NCBI RefSeq assembly: GCF_019090165.1
Contig: NZ_JAHRIB010000148.1
Location: forward strand, 1 to 42,876
From: Streptomyces sp. BV286
GTDB lineage: Bacteria > Actinomycetota > Actinomycetes > Streptomycetales > Streptomycetaceae
DNA: 42,876 bases
Direction of reading: 5' to 3'
Below are positions 16,203 through 25,029 of this stretch, piece by piece (within the stretch, counting starts at the first letter, position 1; each line of letters begins with the position of its first letter). The notes under the pieces were generated by a model. It had not been told where the DNA came from, ran no database searches, and saw nothing but the letters and a program-made list of their open reading frames with translations. Position numbers and translations under genes: made by a program.

Positions 16203-17519
16203 GTGACCCAGGTCCTGCCCGCCCCGCCTCTCACCGCCGCCGTGGTGTCGGCTCCCCGCCGTTTCCTTCCCGTGCTGCCCGTGATCGCCCTCGTCGCCAT
16301 GCTGGCGCTGCCGGTCTCCGGGGACGGCGGCGGCACCGTCGCCGACGCCGTGTCCGGGCTGGTCGTGCTGTGCTGCGCGGTACGTCTCGTACGCGGCCGG
16401 CGGCGCCCCCTGTCCCGTACCGCCGCCGTCGTGCTCGGGCTGCCGGTCGTCGGGATCGCGCTCGCGACGGCCGGGGCGGCCTCGCCGGGGGCGGGGGCCG
16501 CGGGGCTCGTGCGCTATCTGCAGGTCTTCGTGCTGGTGCCGGCCGCGGTGATGCTGCTGGTCCGCGACCGCCGTGACGCGCGGCTCATCGCCTGGTCCCT
16601 GGTCGGGCTGGCGCTGTGGCAGGGCGCGATCGGGGTCCACCAGTACGCGACCGGGACCGGTGCCTCGTACATGGGCGAGGAGATCCGCGCCGTGGGCACC
16701 TTCGGGCCGACGGACATCATGGGCATGGCGGCCGTGGTGTCGTTCGGGCTGGTGTGCGCGCTCGGTCTCGCGCTCGGGTCCGGGCCCGCGAGGCAGCGGA
16801 CCGCGGCGGTGGTGTGCGCGCTGGCGCTGCTGCTGCCGCTCGCGCTGTCGTTCAGCCGCGGGGCGTGGATCGCGACGGCCGTGACGTGCGGGGTGCAGCT
16901 CGCGCTCGCCGGGATGCGGCGGGCGGTGAAGGTGTTCGCGGCGGTGACGGCGGCCGCGGTGGTGCTCGTGGGCGGGCTCGGTGTGGGCACCGCGATGCTC
17001 CAGGAGCGGATCAGCAGCATCACGCAGGTCGCGGACGCGCCGGACCAGTCGGTGACCGACCGGTACACGATGTGGGCGGCGGCCGTCGACATGTGGCGCG
17101 ACCAGCCGCTGACCGGGGTGGGACTGAAGGGCTTCCCGGACCATCGTGACGGGCACGCCTCGCTCGCGTTGTCCTCGGGCAGTGACACGGACGGGGCGGG
17201 CGCCGGGTTCCACCGTCAGCCGCTCCTGTCCCCGCACAACATGTACCTGCTGGTGCTCAGCGAGCAGGGGCTGCTGGGGCTGCTCGCGCTCGCCGGAAGC
17301 TGGCTGGCGCTGCTGGTCTGCGGGCTCCGCGGGCTCTTTCACGCTCGGCGCTCAGGGGCCGGACTCGACTGCGCGCTGGTCGCGTGCGGGCTGCTGATCT
17401 GGCAGCTGGTCGACTTCGCGTACGCCGACATCGGGGGCCCCTCGACCGTGCTGACCGCGGTGGTCCTCGGCCTCGCCGCCTGGTGGGCGCTGTCCCCCGA
17501 GGGGGCCGGGGAACGATGA
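16203..17519 (+). CDS. O-antigen ligase / Wzy-type polymerase
   Basis: A 438-residue polytopic protein with about 11-12 membrane helices. The large extracellular loop between later helices contains RYTMWAAAVDMWRDQPLTGVGLKGFPDHR and SPHNMYLLVLSEQGLLG, which match the Wzy_C/O-antigen ligase domain (conserved Arg and the HN motif). It would polymerise lipid-linked repeat units or ligate the chain. GGGGAG about 10 nt before GTG 16203 sets the start, 5 nt after the transferase stop. Its own stop overlaps the flippase start (ATGA). Polymerase and ligase cannot be told apart by sequence alone. Confidence 0.88.
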   Translation: MTQVLPAPPLTAAVVSAPRRFLPVLPVIALVAMLALPVSGDGGGTVADAVSGLVVLCCAVRLVRGRRRPLSRTAAVVLGLPVVGIALATAGAASPGAGAAGLVRYLQVFVLVPAAVMLLVRDRRDARLIAWSLVGLALWQGAIGVHQYATGTGASYMGEEIRAVGTFGPTDIMGMAAVVSFGLVCALGLALGSGPARQRTAAVVCALALLLPLALSFSRGAWIATAVTCGVQLALAGMRRAVKVFAAVTAAAVVLVGGLGVGTAMLQERISSITQVADAPDQSVTDRYTMWAAAVDMWRDQPLTGVGLKGFPDHRDGHASLALSSGSDTDGAGAGFHRQPLLSPHNMYLLVLSEQGLLGLLALAGSWLALLVCGLRGLFHARRSGAGLDCALVACGLLIWQLVDFAYADIGGPSTVLTAVVLGLAAWWALSPEGAGER

Positions 17520-19822
17520 CGGTGACGCCTTCCCGGGCGGAGGGTGAGGGAACGGCGGCTCGGCCGGGCCGTCGTGGGACGGGGGCCGCGGCCGGGGAAC
17601 ACGGCGGGGCCGCCGGGACCGCGGGCCACGGCGACACGACGACCGGGACGGGGACGGCGTGGCACGCGAGCGGGTCCGCGGGGCTCGCCGGTCGCGGTGG
17701 CACTGGGACCAGGGGCGGGATCAGGGGCGGGGACGGGAACGGGGACGGGGACGGAGTGCAACTGCCCGGTGCCCGCGCCGCGTCGGCCGACGGCACACCG
17801 GGCGACGCCCCGCTCGCCGAGCCCTGGGCCGAGCCCTCGCCCGAGGTCGCGCCCACCCCCACCGCGCCTTCCGGCACTGCACCTTCCGGCACCGCGGCTT
17901 CCGGCACCGCACCTTCCGTCGCCGGACACGCCGCCGACACGCCTGCCGAGGTCGCGCCGCCCACCCGCAAGTTCCTTGCCAAGGCGACGCTCGTCACCGC
18001 TGTCCTGTCCATCGCGGGCGCGCTGCTCGGCCTGGGCCGGGACCAGGCGCTCGCGCATCTCTTCGGCGCGGGCACCGAGACGGACGCCTTCCTGGTGGCG
18101 TGGACCGTGCCGGAGGTCGCGGCGACGCTGCTGATCGAGGACGGGATGGCCTTCGTGCTGGTCCCGGCGTTCAGCCTGGCCGTGGCCCGGCGGGCCCGCG
18201 GGGCCGGCGGGGACCCCGTGCGCGCGCTCATCGCCTCCACGCTGCCGCGCCTCGCGCTGGCCCTGGTGGGGGCTTCCGCGCTGCTGATGGCCGGGGCGCC
18301 GTACCTGGTGGCGGGGCTCGCGCCGGGGCTCCCCGACCCCGGGCTCGCCGTCGACTGCACCCGGCTGACGGCGACCTGCGTCCTGAGCTTCGGGCTCGCC
18401 GGCTACTGCAGCGCGGCACTGCGCGCCCACCGGCGGTTCCTGGCGCCCGCCGCCATCTACGTCGCCTACAACACCGGCATCATCACGGCGATGTTCGTCC
18501 TCGGCGGCCGCTGGGGCGTGCGGTCGGCCGCCGCCGGCGTCGCGGTGGGCGGCTGTCTGATGGTGGCGGCGCAGACGCCCGCCCTCGCACGGCAGCTCTT
18601 CGGGCGCCGCCGGACGGCCACGGTCGAGGACGGCACCGGGCAGGCCCCGGAAGCCGTCGGCACCACCGCGCAGACCCCGGGGCCACGCGGCGTCACCGCG
18701 ACAGCCTCGGGGCGACTCGACGTCACAGTGGCAGTCGCGGCGTCCGCGGCGGCCTCCGGGCAGGTCGGCGGCGCCCCGGACGCACCAGGGCCGCTGCCCA
18801 CCGCGGTGAAGGCCTCCGGACCGCTCGGCGCCCCCGCCGAACGCCCGGTGCCGAAGCGGCCCGGCGAACGGGCGGCGGGACGCGCGGCGCGGCGGGCGGC
18901 GAAGCGGTCCGCCCGGCGTGCGGCGAAGCAGTCCGTGACGCACACCGTGGAGCTCGCCCTCATCACCCCGGTCCTGCTGTTCGCGCTCTGCCGTCAGTCA
19001 CAGGTCCTCATCGAGCGCTACCTCGCCTCGAACCTCCCCTCCGGGGCCATCTCGCACCTGAACTACGCGCAGAAGGTGGCCCAGATCCCCATGACCCTCT
19101 CGCTGATGCTGTGCACCGTCACCTTCCCGGTGCTGGCGCAGGCGCTCGCCGAGGGCGACACCGAGCGGGCCCGCACCCGCGTGGAGCGCGACGCCGCGGT
19201 CGCCGCGTGCATGGTGCTGCTGGGCGCGGCGGCCGTCTTCGCCTGCGCGCCGCAGATCATCCAACTCCTCTTCCAGCGCGGCGCCTTCACCGCCCAGGAC
19301 ACCGCGGCGACGGCCACCGTCATGCGGGTGTACTCGGTCGGGCTGCTCGGCCACACGCTGGTGGGCGCGCTCGTCCGGACGTACTTCTCGGCCGGCCGGC
19401 CCACCTGGTACCCGCTGGCGGCGATGACCGCGGGCATCGTCGCCACCTCGTGGATCGGTGCCGCGACCGTCGGCACCTGGGGTGTGTGCGGGATCGCCGC
19501 CGCCAACGCGATCGGCATCACCGTCACGGCGGCACTGCTGCTGTCCGGCATGAACGAGCGGCGCAGCGTGCGGATCCGGACCCGCCGGGTCGTCCACGAA
19601 CTCACCAAGCCGGTCCGCGCGGCCGTCTGCGCGGCCGTGGCGGGTGCCCTCGTCGCGAGCCGCTTCGACCCGCCCGAACTCGCCCTGCTCACCGGGGGTG
19701 CGACCGTCACCGTCGTCTACGTCCTGCTGCTGAGGCTGCTCGACGTCCAGGCCGTCGCACCCGCCTTCCGTACCGCCCTCCGTTCCGTCACCCGAAGGCT
19801 GCCGCATGCCCGTTTCCGCTGA
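17516..19822 (+). CDS. MurJ/MviN-like lipid-linked oligosaccharide flippase with long linkers
   Basis: A 768-residue MOP-superfamily exporter, much longer than the usual 500-550. Residues 1-149 are a low-complexity Gly/Ala/Thr/Pro tail with ASGTAPSGTA-type repeats. The transporter begins at TRKFLAKATLVTA with the family motif GLGRDQALAHLFGAGTETDAF. Between the N- and C-lobes is a linker of about 110 residues (roughly 365-475) ending in a strongly basic stretch (RRAAKRSARRAAKQ). The C-lobe resumes at HTVELALITP. In this operon it most likely plays the Wzx role, flipping the exopolysaccharide repeat unit. The ATG overlaps the previous stop by 4 nt. Confidence 0.88.
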   Translation: MTVTPSRAEGEGTAARPGRRGTGAAAGEHGGAAGTAGHGDTTTGTGTAWHASGSAGLAGRGGTGTRGGIRGGDGNGDGDGVQLPGARAASADGTPGDAPLAEPWAEPSPEVAPTPTAPSGTAPSGTAASGTAPSVAGHAADTPAEVAPPTRKFLAKATLVTAVLSIAGALLGLGRDQALAHLFGAGTETDAFLVAWTVPEVAATLLIEDGMAFVLVPAFSLAVARRARGAGGDPVRALIASTLPRLALALVGASALLMAGAPYLVAGLAPGLPDPGLAVDCTRLTATCVLSFGLAGYCSAALRAHRRFLAPAAIYVAYNTGIITAMFVLGGRWGVRSAAAGVAVGGCLMVAAQTPALARQLFGRRRTATVEDGTGQAPEAVGTTAQTPGPRGVTATASGRLDVTVAVAASAAASGQVGGAPDAPGPLPTAVKASGPLGAPAERPVPKRPGERAAGRAARRAAKRSARRAAKQSVTHTVELALITPVLLFALCRQSQVLIERYLASNLPSGAISHLNYAQKVAQIPMTLSLMLCTVTFPVLAQALAEGDTERARTRVERDAAVAACMVLLGAAAVFACAPQIIQLLFQRGAFTAQDTAATATVMRVYSVGLLGHTLVGALVRTYFSAGRPTWYPLAAMTAGIVATSWIGAATVGTWGVCGIAAANAIGITVTAALLLSGMNERRSVRIRTRRVVHELTKPVRAAVCAAVAGALVASRFDPPELALLTGGATVTVVYVLLLRLLDVQAVAPAFRTALRSVTRRLPHARFR

Positions 19823-20591
19823 CACGACCGACCCCACCCGCACCGGCCCACGCCCGGCCGGTCCTCTCTGGGTGGCGATGTACCACTCGGTGGGCGACTG
19901 CTCGGACGATCCGTACCGCATCACGGTCTCGCCCGACCGACTCGACCGGCAGCTCGGCTGGCTGCACCGCCGGGGCCTGCGCGGGGTGAGCATGGCGGAC
20001 CTTCTCGCGGCCCGCGCCCGGGGCGAGGGGCGAGGCCTCGTGGGGCTCACCTTCGACGACGGCTACGAGGACTTCACCGACAACGCCCTCCCGGTGCTGC
20101 GGCGCCGGGGCTTCGGCGCCACCGTGTTCGTCCTGCCGGGCAGGCTGGGCGGTACGAACGAATGGGACCCGCTCGGTCCCCGCAAGCCGCTCCTCACCGC
20201 CGACGGCATCCGCCGGCTCGCGGACACCGAGGGCATCGAGGTCGCCTCGCACGGCCTCACCCACGTCGACCTCACCCTGGCCGACGACGCACTGCTTGGC
20301 GCGGAGGTCGGGGGCAGCCGCGCCCTGCTCACCGAGCTGACGGGCCGTGAGGTGCGGGGCCTGTGCTATCCGTACGGGACCGTCGACCAGCGGGTCGCCG
20401 ACGCCGTACGGGCCGCCGGGTACGACTACGCGTGCGCCATCGACCCCGGCCCGCTCACCGGCACGTTCGCGCTCCCGCGCGTCCACATCGGTGAGAACGA
20501 CACCTCCTGGCGGCTGCTGCTGAAGTACCGCCTCAACCGGCTGCGCCGACGCCCCACGCCGTCGGCCGACGCGGCGGAGGCGTCCCGGTGA
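19806..20591 (+). CDS. Polysaccharide deacetylase (NodB/CE4 type)
   Basis: A 261-residue enzyme of the carbohydrate esterase 4 fold. Motif 1 TFDDGYED (82-89, catalytic base D84, metal D85), motif 2 HGLTHVDL with metal ligands H149 and H153, then CYPYGTVD as motif 3. It removes N- or O-acetyl groups from sugars using a divalent metal. No signal peptide is seen, so it may act on cytoplasmic intermediates or leave by another route. The start lies inside the flippase gene (17-nt overlap) and its end overlaps the next glycosyltransferase by 4 nt. Confidence 0.92.
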   Translation: MPVSADTTDPTRTGPRPAGPLWVAMYHSVGDCSDDPYRITVSPDRLDRQLGWLHRRGLRGVSMADLLAARARGEGRGLVGLTFDDGYEDFTDNALPVLRRRGFGATVFVLPGRLGGTNEWDPLGPRKPLLTADGIRRLADTEGIEVASHGLTHVDLTLADDALLGAEVGGSRALLTELTGREVRGLCYPYGTVDQRVADAVRAAGYDYACAIDPGPLTGTFALPRVHIGENDTSWRLLLKYRLNRLRRRPTPSADAAEASR

Positions 20592-21727
20592 AGGCCCTGC
20601 ACGTGATCACCGGGCTCGGTGTCGGCGGGGCCGAGCAGCAACTGCGCCTGCTGGTGCGGAACCTGCCGGTCGCATGCGACGTGGTGACCCTCACCAACCC
20701 GGGCGCGGTCGCCGAGGGCCTCACCGCGGACGGCGTGCGCGTCGTCCACCTCGGCATGGAGGGCAACCGCGACCTGTCGGCGCTCCCCCGCCTCGTCCGC
20801 CTGATCCGCGGCGGCCGGTACGACCTCGTCCACACCCATCTCTACCGGGCCTGCGTGTACGGCAGGATCGCCGCGCGCCTCGCCGGGGTGAAGGCCGTGG
20901 TGGCCACCGAGCACTCGCTCGGCGACTCGCAGATGGAGGGCCGCCGGCTCACCGCGGGCGTCCGGGCGCTCTATCTGGCCAGTGAGCGCCTCGGCCGCTC
21001 GACGGTCGCGGTCTCGCCGACGGTCGCGGAACGGCTGCGCCGCTGGGGCGTGCCCGGACCGCGCATCGAGGTCGTGCCGAACGGCATCGACGTGGCCCGC
21101 TTCCGCTTCGACCCCGAGCAGCGCGAGAGCACCCGCCGGCGGCTGGGGCTGCCGCAGGGTGCGTACGTCGTCGGGGGTGTCGGACGGCTGACGGCCGGCA
21201 AGCGCTTCGAGGTGCTCGTCCGGGCGCTGGCCGAACTCCCGGACGACGTCTGGCTGTTGCTGGTCGGCGGGGGCCCGCAGGAGAACGTGCTGCGGCGCGC
21301 GGCGCAGCACATGGGGGTCGCCGACCGGGTGCTGTTCACGGGCGAACGCCCGAACGGCCCCACGGGATCCGGCGACGGGCCCGCCGGGCTGGATCTGCCG
21401 TCGCTGACAGGAGCCATGGACGTCCTCGCCTCGCCCTGCGCGGAGGAGGCCTTCGGGCTCGCCGTCGTGGAGGCCCTGGCGGCGGGCCTGCCGGTGCTCT
21501 ACGTCTCCTGCCCGGCCGTCGACGACCTGCCCCCGGACGCGGCGCCGTTCGCACGGCGGGTGCAGGGCGGCGCCGACTCGTTCGTACGGGCTCTGCGGCA
21601 GGTCCGTGCGGCGGGTCCCGGGCCGCGCTCCGCGCCGGACGCCGCCCACCACTACAGCATCGCCCGCAGTGCCGACCGGCTCATGGACATCTACACGGCC
21701 GCAACCCTGGGAGTGACTTCCTCATGA
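20588..21727 (+). CDS. Glycosyltransferase family 4-type (GT-B)
   Basis: A 379-residue GT-B enzyme. The N-terminus has ITGLGVGGAEQQL and LVHTHLYRA. The C-terminal half has VVPNGID, GVGRLTAGKRFEVLVRA, VGGGPQ and the E-x7-E motif (E287 to E295). A Gly-rich insert (about residues 254-275) interrupts the usual short loop before it. It is the second glycosyltransferase of the run, linked by GTGA overlap on the upstream side and ATGA on the downstream side. With the initiating transferase this allows a repeat unit of at least three sugars if each acts once. Confidence 0.9.
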   Translation: MKALHVITGLGVGGAEQQLRLLVRNLPVACDVVTLTNPGAVAEGLTADGVRVVHLGMEGNRDLSALPRLVRLIRGGRYDLVHTHLYRACVYGRIAARLAGVKAVVATEHSLGDSQMEGRRLTAGVRALYLASERLGRSTVAVSPTVAERLRRWGVPGPRIEVVPNGIDVARFRFDPEQRESTRRRLGLPQGAYVVGGVGRLTAGKRFEVLVRALAELPDDVWLLLVGGGPQENVLRRAAQHMGVADRVLFTGERPNGPTGSGDGPAGLDLPSLTGAMDVLASPCAEEAFGLAVVEALAAGLPVLYVSCPAVDDLPPDAAPFARRVQGGADSFVRALRQVRAAGPGPRSAPDAAHHYSIARSADRLMDIYTAATLGVTSS

Positions 21728-22380
21728 CCGACAACCCCAACCGTTCGACCGGGCGGCCGGGAACGGCACTGGCCCGTGCCAGGACGCTGCCCCCGTGGTC
21801 CCTGCTCGCCGCGGGAGCCCTCCTCGGCGGCACGCTCGGCGGCGCGTACGGCGTCCTGAAGACACCGCAGTACAGCGCCACGAGCTACGTCATCGCCGTC
21901 CCCACGAAGCAGTCCGACCCGGCGGCGGCGCTCGGCTTCGCGCAGGCCTACGGGCGCGTCGCGACGCAGCTCGCGGTGCTCGGGGACGCGCAGGTGTGGG
22001 CGGGCGTTCCGGTGTCGACCCTGCGCGAGAGCGTGCAGACCGCGACCTCGCCGGACGCCCCGATGGTCGCCGTGACCGCCACGTCCGCCCGCCCCGACCT
22101 CGCCGCGGACATCGCCAACGCCGTGTCGCGCTCGCTGACCCGGCACGCGAACGACTCCGAGGACAGCACCCATGTGGAGCTGCTGCAGTTCTCCCGGGCG
22201 ATGAGGCCCACCGAGGCGTCCTCGGCGTCGGCGACGGTGACCGGCCTGGTCGGCGCGAGCGCCGGCGGACTGCTCGGCGGGCTCGCGCTGCTGGTCCGGC
22301 CGCGCCGCGCCCCGGACCCCTCGCCCACGGCCTCGGTGCCGGGCCCCGCCACCGCCGCCGACGTCCACGGGCAGCTGTGA
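21724..22380 (+). CDS. Wzz-like polysaccharide chain-length / co-polymerase protein
   Basis: A 218-residue membrane protein with a span near residues 26-46, an extracellular part of about 120 residues, and a second span near 170-190 followed by a Pro-rich tail. The opening TPQYSATSYVIAV and the later DAPMVAVTATSARPDLAADIANAVSRSL are typical of the Wzz family that sets polymer length. There is no BY-kinase domain and no tyrosine cluster, so any regulation by phosphorylation would need a partner outside the window. ATGA and GTGA overlaps tie it to both neighbours. Confidence 0.85.
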   Translation: MTDNPNRSTGRPGTALARARTLPPWSLLAAGALLGGTLGGAYGVLKTPQYSATSYVIAVPTKQSDPAAALGFAQAYGRVATQLAVLGDAQVWAGVPVSTLRESVQTATSPDAPMVAVTATSARPDLAADIANAVSRSLTRHANDSEDSTHVELLQFSRAMRPTEASSASATVTGLVGASAGGLLGGLALLVRPRRAPDPSPTASVPGPATAADVHGQL

Positions 22381-23498
22381 GCGCCGCCGCCTGGCGGACG
22401 GAACTGTGCACGGACGAAGAGGAGTTCGGCCGGATCGCCGAGGAGTGGGGGCTGCTGTACCGGCGGTGCGGCGCGGCGACGCCGTTCCAGAGCCATGCCT
22501 GGCTGCACTCGTGGTGGCTCTCGTACGGCACCCCCGGCCGGCTCCGCCTGGTGCTCGTCCGCGACGGCGGTGACCTGGTGGCCGCCGCCCCGCTGATGCT
22601 CGTACGGCAGCCGTGGCCGGCCCTCGTGCCGCTGGGCGGGTCGATCTCCGACTTCGGGGACGTGCTGATCGAGGACGGCGAACGCGGTGACCGCGCGGCG
22701 GCCGCCCTCGCCGACGGGCTGGCCGCGGCCGCCCGCACCGCGCTGATCGACTTCCGCGAGGTGCGGCCCGGCGGCGCGGTGGAGCGGGTGTACGCGAGCT
22801 GGCGCGGGCCCCGGCGGCAGGTGCGGGACTCCCTGTGTCTGGAGCTGCCCGCCGTGCCGATGGACGACCTGATCGGACGACTCACGACGGCCAAGGCGCA
22901 GCAACGGGCCCGCGCCAAACTGCGCAAGCTGACCTCGCTGGGCATCGAACGCCGTGCCGTACGCCCCGACGAGGTGGCCGGGGCGCTGCGCCGGCTGCTG
23001 GAGCTGCACCGCCTCCAGTGGCAGGGCCGCAAGGTGACCTCGGAGCATCTGCAGGAGCGGTTCGCCGAGCACCTGGTCCGCTCGGTGGGGCCGATGGTCC
23101 GTGCCGGGGACGCGGTGGTGACCGAGTTCCGGGTGGACGACACCGTGCTGGCCGTCGATCTGACGCTCCTGTCACGGCAGTTGGCGGGCGGCTACCTGTA
23201 CGGGGCGCATCCTCAGTTGCGGGAGCGCAAGGCGGACGTGGCGACGATGCTGCTGCACGCCTGCGCCCAGCACACCGAGGCGGGCGGGCGCCGGGTCCTG
23301 AGCCTGCTGCGCGGCAACGAGCCCTACAAGCACCACTGGCGCCCCCAGCCGGTCGTCAACCAGCGTTTCCTGCTGGCCCGGCGGCGGACGGCACCGCTGA
23401 TGTCCGCGGCCGTCTGTGACGTCGCCGCCCGCAGCCGGGGCAAGAAGCTGCTCGACCGGTTCCACAGCTGGAGGGAACGCGGTGGCGGCAGGCCGTGA
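22377..23498 (+). CDS. GNAT/FemAB-fold acyltransferase (CelD/BcsL-like)
   Basis: A 373-residue soluble protein. The pattern FQSHAWLHSWW at the start, LVLVRDGGDLVAAAPLML, and the C-terminal VTEFRVDDTVLAVDLTLL and LRGNEPYKHHW correspond to the Acetyltransf_6 (double GNAT) family found in cellulose and capsule loci. It probably acylates the polysaccharide or its precursor; the donor is not visible. GTG at 22377 overlaps the previous stop. It is the last gene of the plus-strand run; the next gene converges 22 nt later. Confidence 0.85.
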   Translation: MSAAAWRTELCTDEEEFGRIAEEWGLLYRRCGAATPFQSHAWLHSWWLSYGTPGRLRLVLVRDGGDLVAAAPLMLVRQPWPALVPLGGSISDFGDVLIEDGERGDRAAAALADGLAAAARTALIDFREVRPGGAVERVYASWRGPRRQVRDSLCLELPAVPMDDLIGRLTTAKAQQRARAKLRKLTSLGIERRAVRPDEVAGALRRLLELHRLQWQGRKVTSEHLQERFAEHLVRSVGPMVRAGDAVVTEFRVDDTVLAVDLTLLSRQLAGGYLYGAHPQLRERKADVATMLLHACAQHTEAGGRRVLSLLRGNEPYKHHWRPQPVVNQRFLLARRRTAPLMSAAVCDVAARSRGKKLLDRFHSWRERGGGRP

Positions 23499-23520
23499 CC
23501 GACCTGCCGCCGTCTCGCGG

Positions 23521-24891
23521 TCAGCGGTTGCGCGACCACCAGTCGAACCGCAGGCAGAGCTTCCCGCCGAGCCAGTACTCGACCCAGTCACCGAGCTCGA
23601 TCGGCGAGCAGTTCGGCGGCTGTACGGGTGTCGGCTTCGGCACCGGGGCCGGCTCCGTCGGCTTGGGTGCCGGCTCGGTGGGCTTGGGTGTCGGGTCGGT
23701 CGGCTTGGGCACCGGGGTCGGATCGGTGCGGCCGAAGAGCACGGACCGGTAGATCTCGGAGGCCCTCGGGTTGTCCTCGCACTGCCACACGCCGTGCGGG
23801 CAGTAGTCGGTGAGTGTGTTGTAGAGCGGCTTGTGCTCGTCCAGCCATGCGAGCATGCGCTTCATGTACGTCGCGTTGTCGCCGTTGCGGAACAGCCCCC
23901 ATTCCGGATAGGAAATCGGCTTTCCGTGCGACTTCGCGAAGTCGATGTGCGCCTGGAGTCCATAGGGCTCGGACACCGCTTCGTCGAATGACTGTCCACG
24001 CGGCTGGTCGTACGAATCCATGCCGATGATGTCGACCGTGTCGTCACCCGGATAGCACTGGGTCCAGGGAATGGCGTCCCGGCCGCGGTTCGGTGTGAAG
24101 TCGAACCGGAATTTCTGTCCCGGCACCGCCCGCATGGCGGTGACGATCCTGTTCCAGTATGTCTTCCAGGCCTCCGGGTCCGGCCCGCAGCGATGGGTGT
24201 ACGTGATGCCGTTCATTTCCCAGCCGAGCACGATGACGGTGTCGGGCACCCGCAGTTCGACGAGCCGCTCGGCCAGCTTGCGGAAGTGGTGGTCGAACTC
24301 CCCGGCCGCGCCGCGCCGCAGCAGGCTGCGGACCTCCCGGTCGGAGACGCCCTCCTCGTTGCGCTCCATCATGGGGACGTTGAGGACGAACAGCCGGTCG
24401 GCCTGCTGCCGCCGCCAGTCCGCCCAGACGTCGAGGAACCCGGGCAGGCCCTCGATGTTGCTCCAGCGGTCGCCCGGCAGATACGTGTGCGCGACGCGCA
24501 GCTCGGTCCCGCCCAGCCAGTTGCTCAGCTGGGCGATCCGGGCCACTCCGCGCGGCCCGTAGTCCAGGTAGGCGCCGAAGGCCGGCCTCTCGGGCTCCTT
24601 CGGCGGCGCGGGCTGCGGGGTCGTCTGTCCGGGAGCGGCGGGCACGGCCGACTGCCCCGGCAGCCCGGGCCGGTCCTGAGCCGGGTTGCGGACCGGGCTC
24701 TGGAGCTGGGGTCGTACCGGCGCCATCGGTGCCACGACACCTGTCGGCGGCGGGACCGGCGGGTCCTGTGCCCTCGCGCCCGCGGCGTACCCCGTCCCGG
24801 GCGCGAGGGCGGCCGAGGCGATGAGTCCGGCGGTGAGTGAGGCGGCGACGCATGCCAGCCGTCTGGTTCGGTTCCGTTGCAGTGGGGCCAT
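23521..24891 (-). CDS. Secreted GH26-like glycoside hydrolase
   Basis: A 456-residue exported enzyme. A signal peptide (residues 1-38), a Pro/Gln-rich linker to about 103, then a TIM-barrel with the two catalytic glutamates of the GH26 mannanase type: E225 in VLGWEMNG (acid/base) and E330 in ISYPEWG (nucleophile). A tandem PTxP linker (TDPTPKPTEPAPKPTEP) joins it to a short C-terminal segment with two cysteines ending FDWWSRNR. GAGGAG before ATG 24891 sets the start. Converging on the polysaccharide genes, it may trim or release their product. Family fit is by motif; substrate unknown. Confidence 0.85.
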   Translation of the reverse strand: MAPLQRNRTRRLACVAASLTAGLIASAALAPGTGYAAGARAQDPPVPPPTGVVAPMAPVRPQLQSPVRNPAQDRPGLPGQSAVPAAPGQTTPQPAPPKEPERPAFGAYLDYGPRGVARIAQLSNWLGGTELRVAHTYLPGDRWSNIEGLPGFLDVWADWRRQQADRLFVLNVPMMERNEEGVSDREVRSLLRRGAAGEFDHHFRKLAERLVELRVPDTVIVLGWEMNGITYTHRCGPDPEAWKTYWNRIVTAMRAVPGQKFRFDFTPNRGRDAIPWTQCYPGDDTVDIIGMDSYDQPRGQSFDEAVSEPYGLQAHIDFAKSHGKPISYPEWGLFRNGDNATYMKRMLAWLDEHKPLYNTLTDYCPHGVWQCEDNPRASEIYRSVLFGRTDPTPVPKPTDPTPKPTEPAPKPTEPAPVPKPTPVQPPNCSPIELGDWVEYWLGGKLCLRFDWWSRNR

Positions 24892-24934
24892 GTCCGCTCC
24901 TCGCGCTTCATTTCCACCGTCCACTGACACTCAG

Positions 24935-24948
24935 TCACATAAATGTGA
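24935..24948. promoter_or_regulatory. Perfect palindrome in a divergent promoter region
   Basis: TCACATAAATGTGA is a perfect 6-2-6 inverted repeat in a 138-nt gap between the divergent GH26 and ATP-grasp genes, and is conspicuously AT-rich for this genome. It lies 44 nt upstream of the GH26 start and looks like a dimeric repressor operator. The regulator is unknown. Confidence 0.5.
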
Positions 24949-25029
24949 ATTGCGCCAACCGAGGCCGAGCGCCGGAGAAATGCCCCATCACCCGCACGGG
25001 TGAGAAATCCGAAGAGACCTCAAGGAAAT

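Noticed and set aside
17659..19989. A 776-codon plus-strand frame overlapping the flippase
   Set aside because: Arg/His/Pro-rich out-of-frame reading; the correct frame has the membrane helices and MurJ motifs and is coupled to its neighbours by 4-nt overlaps.
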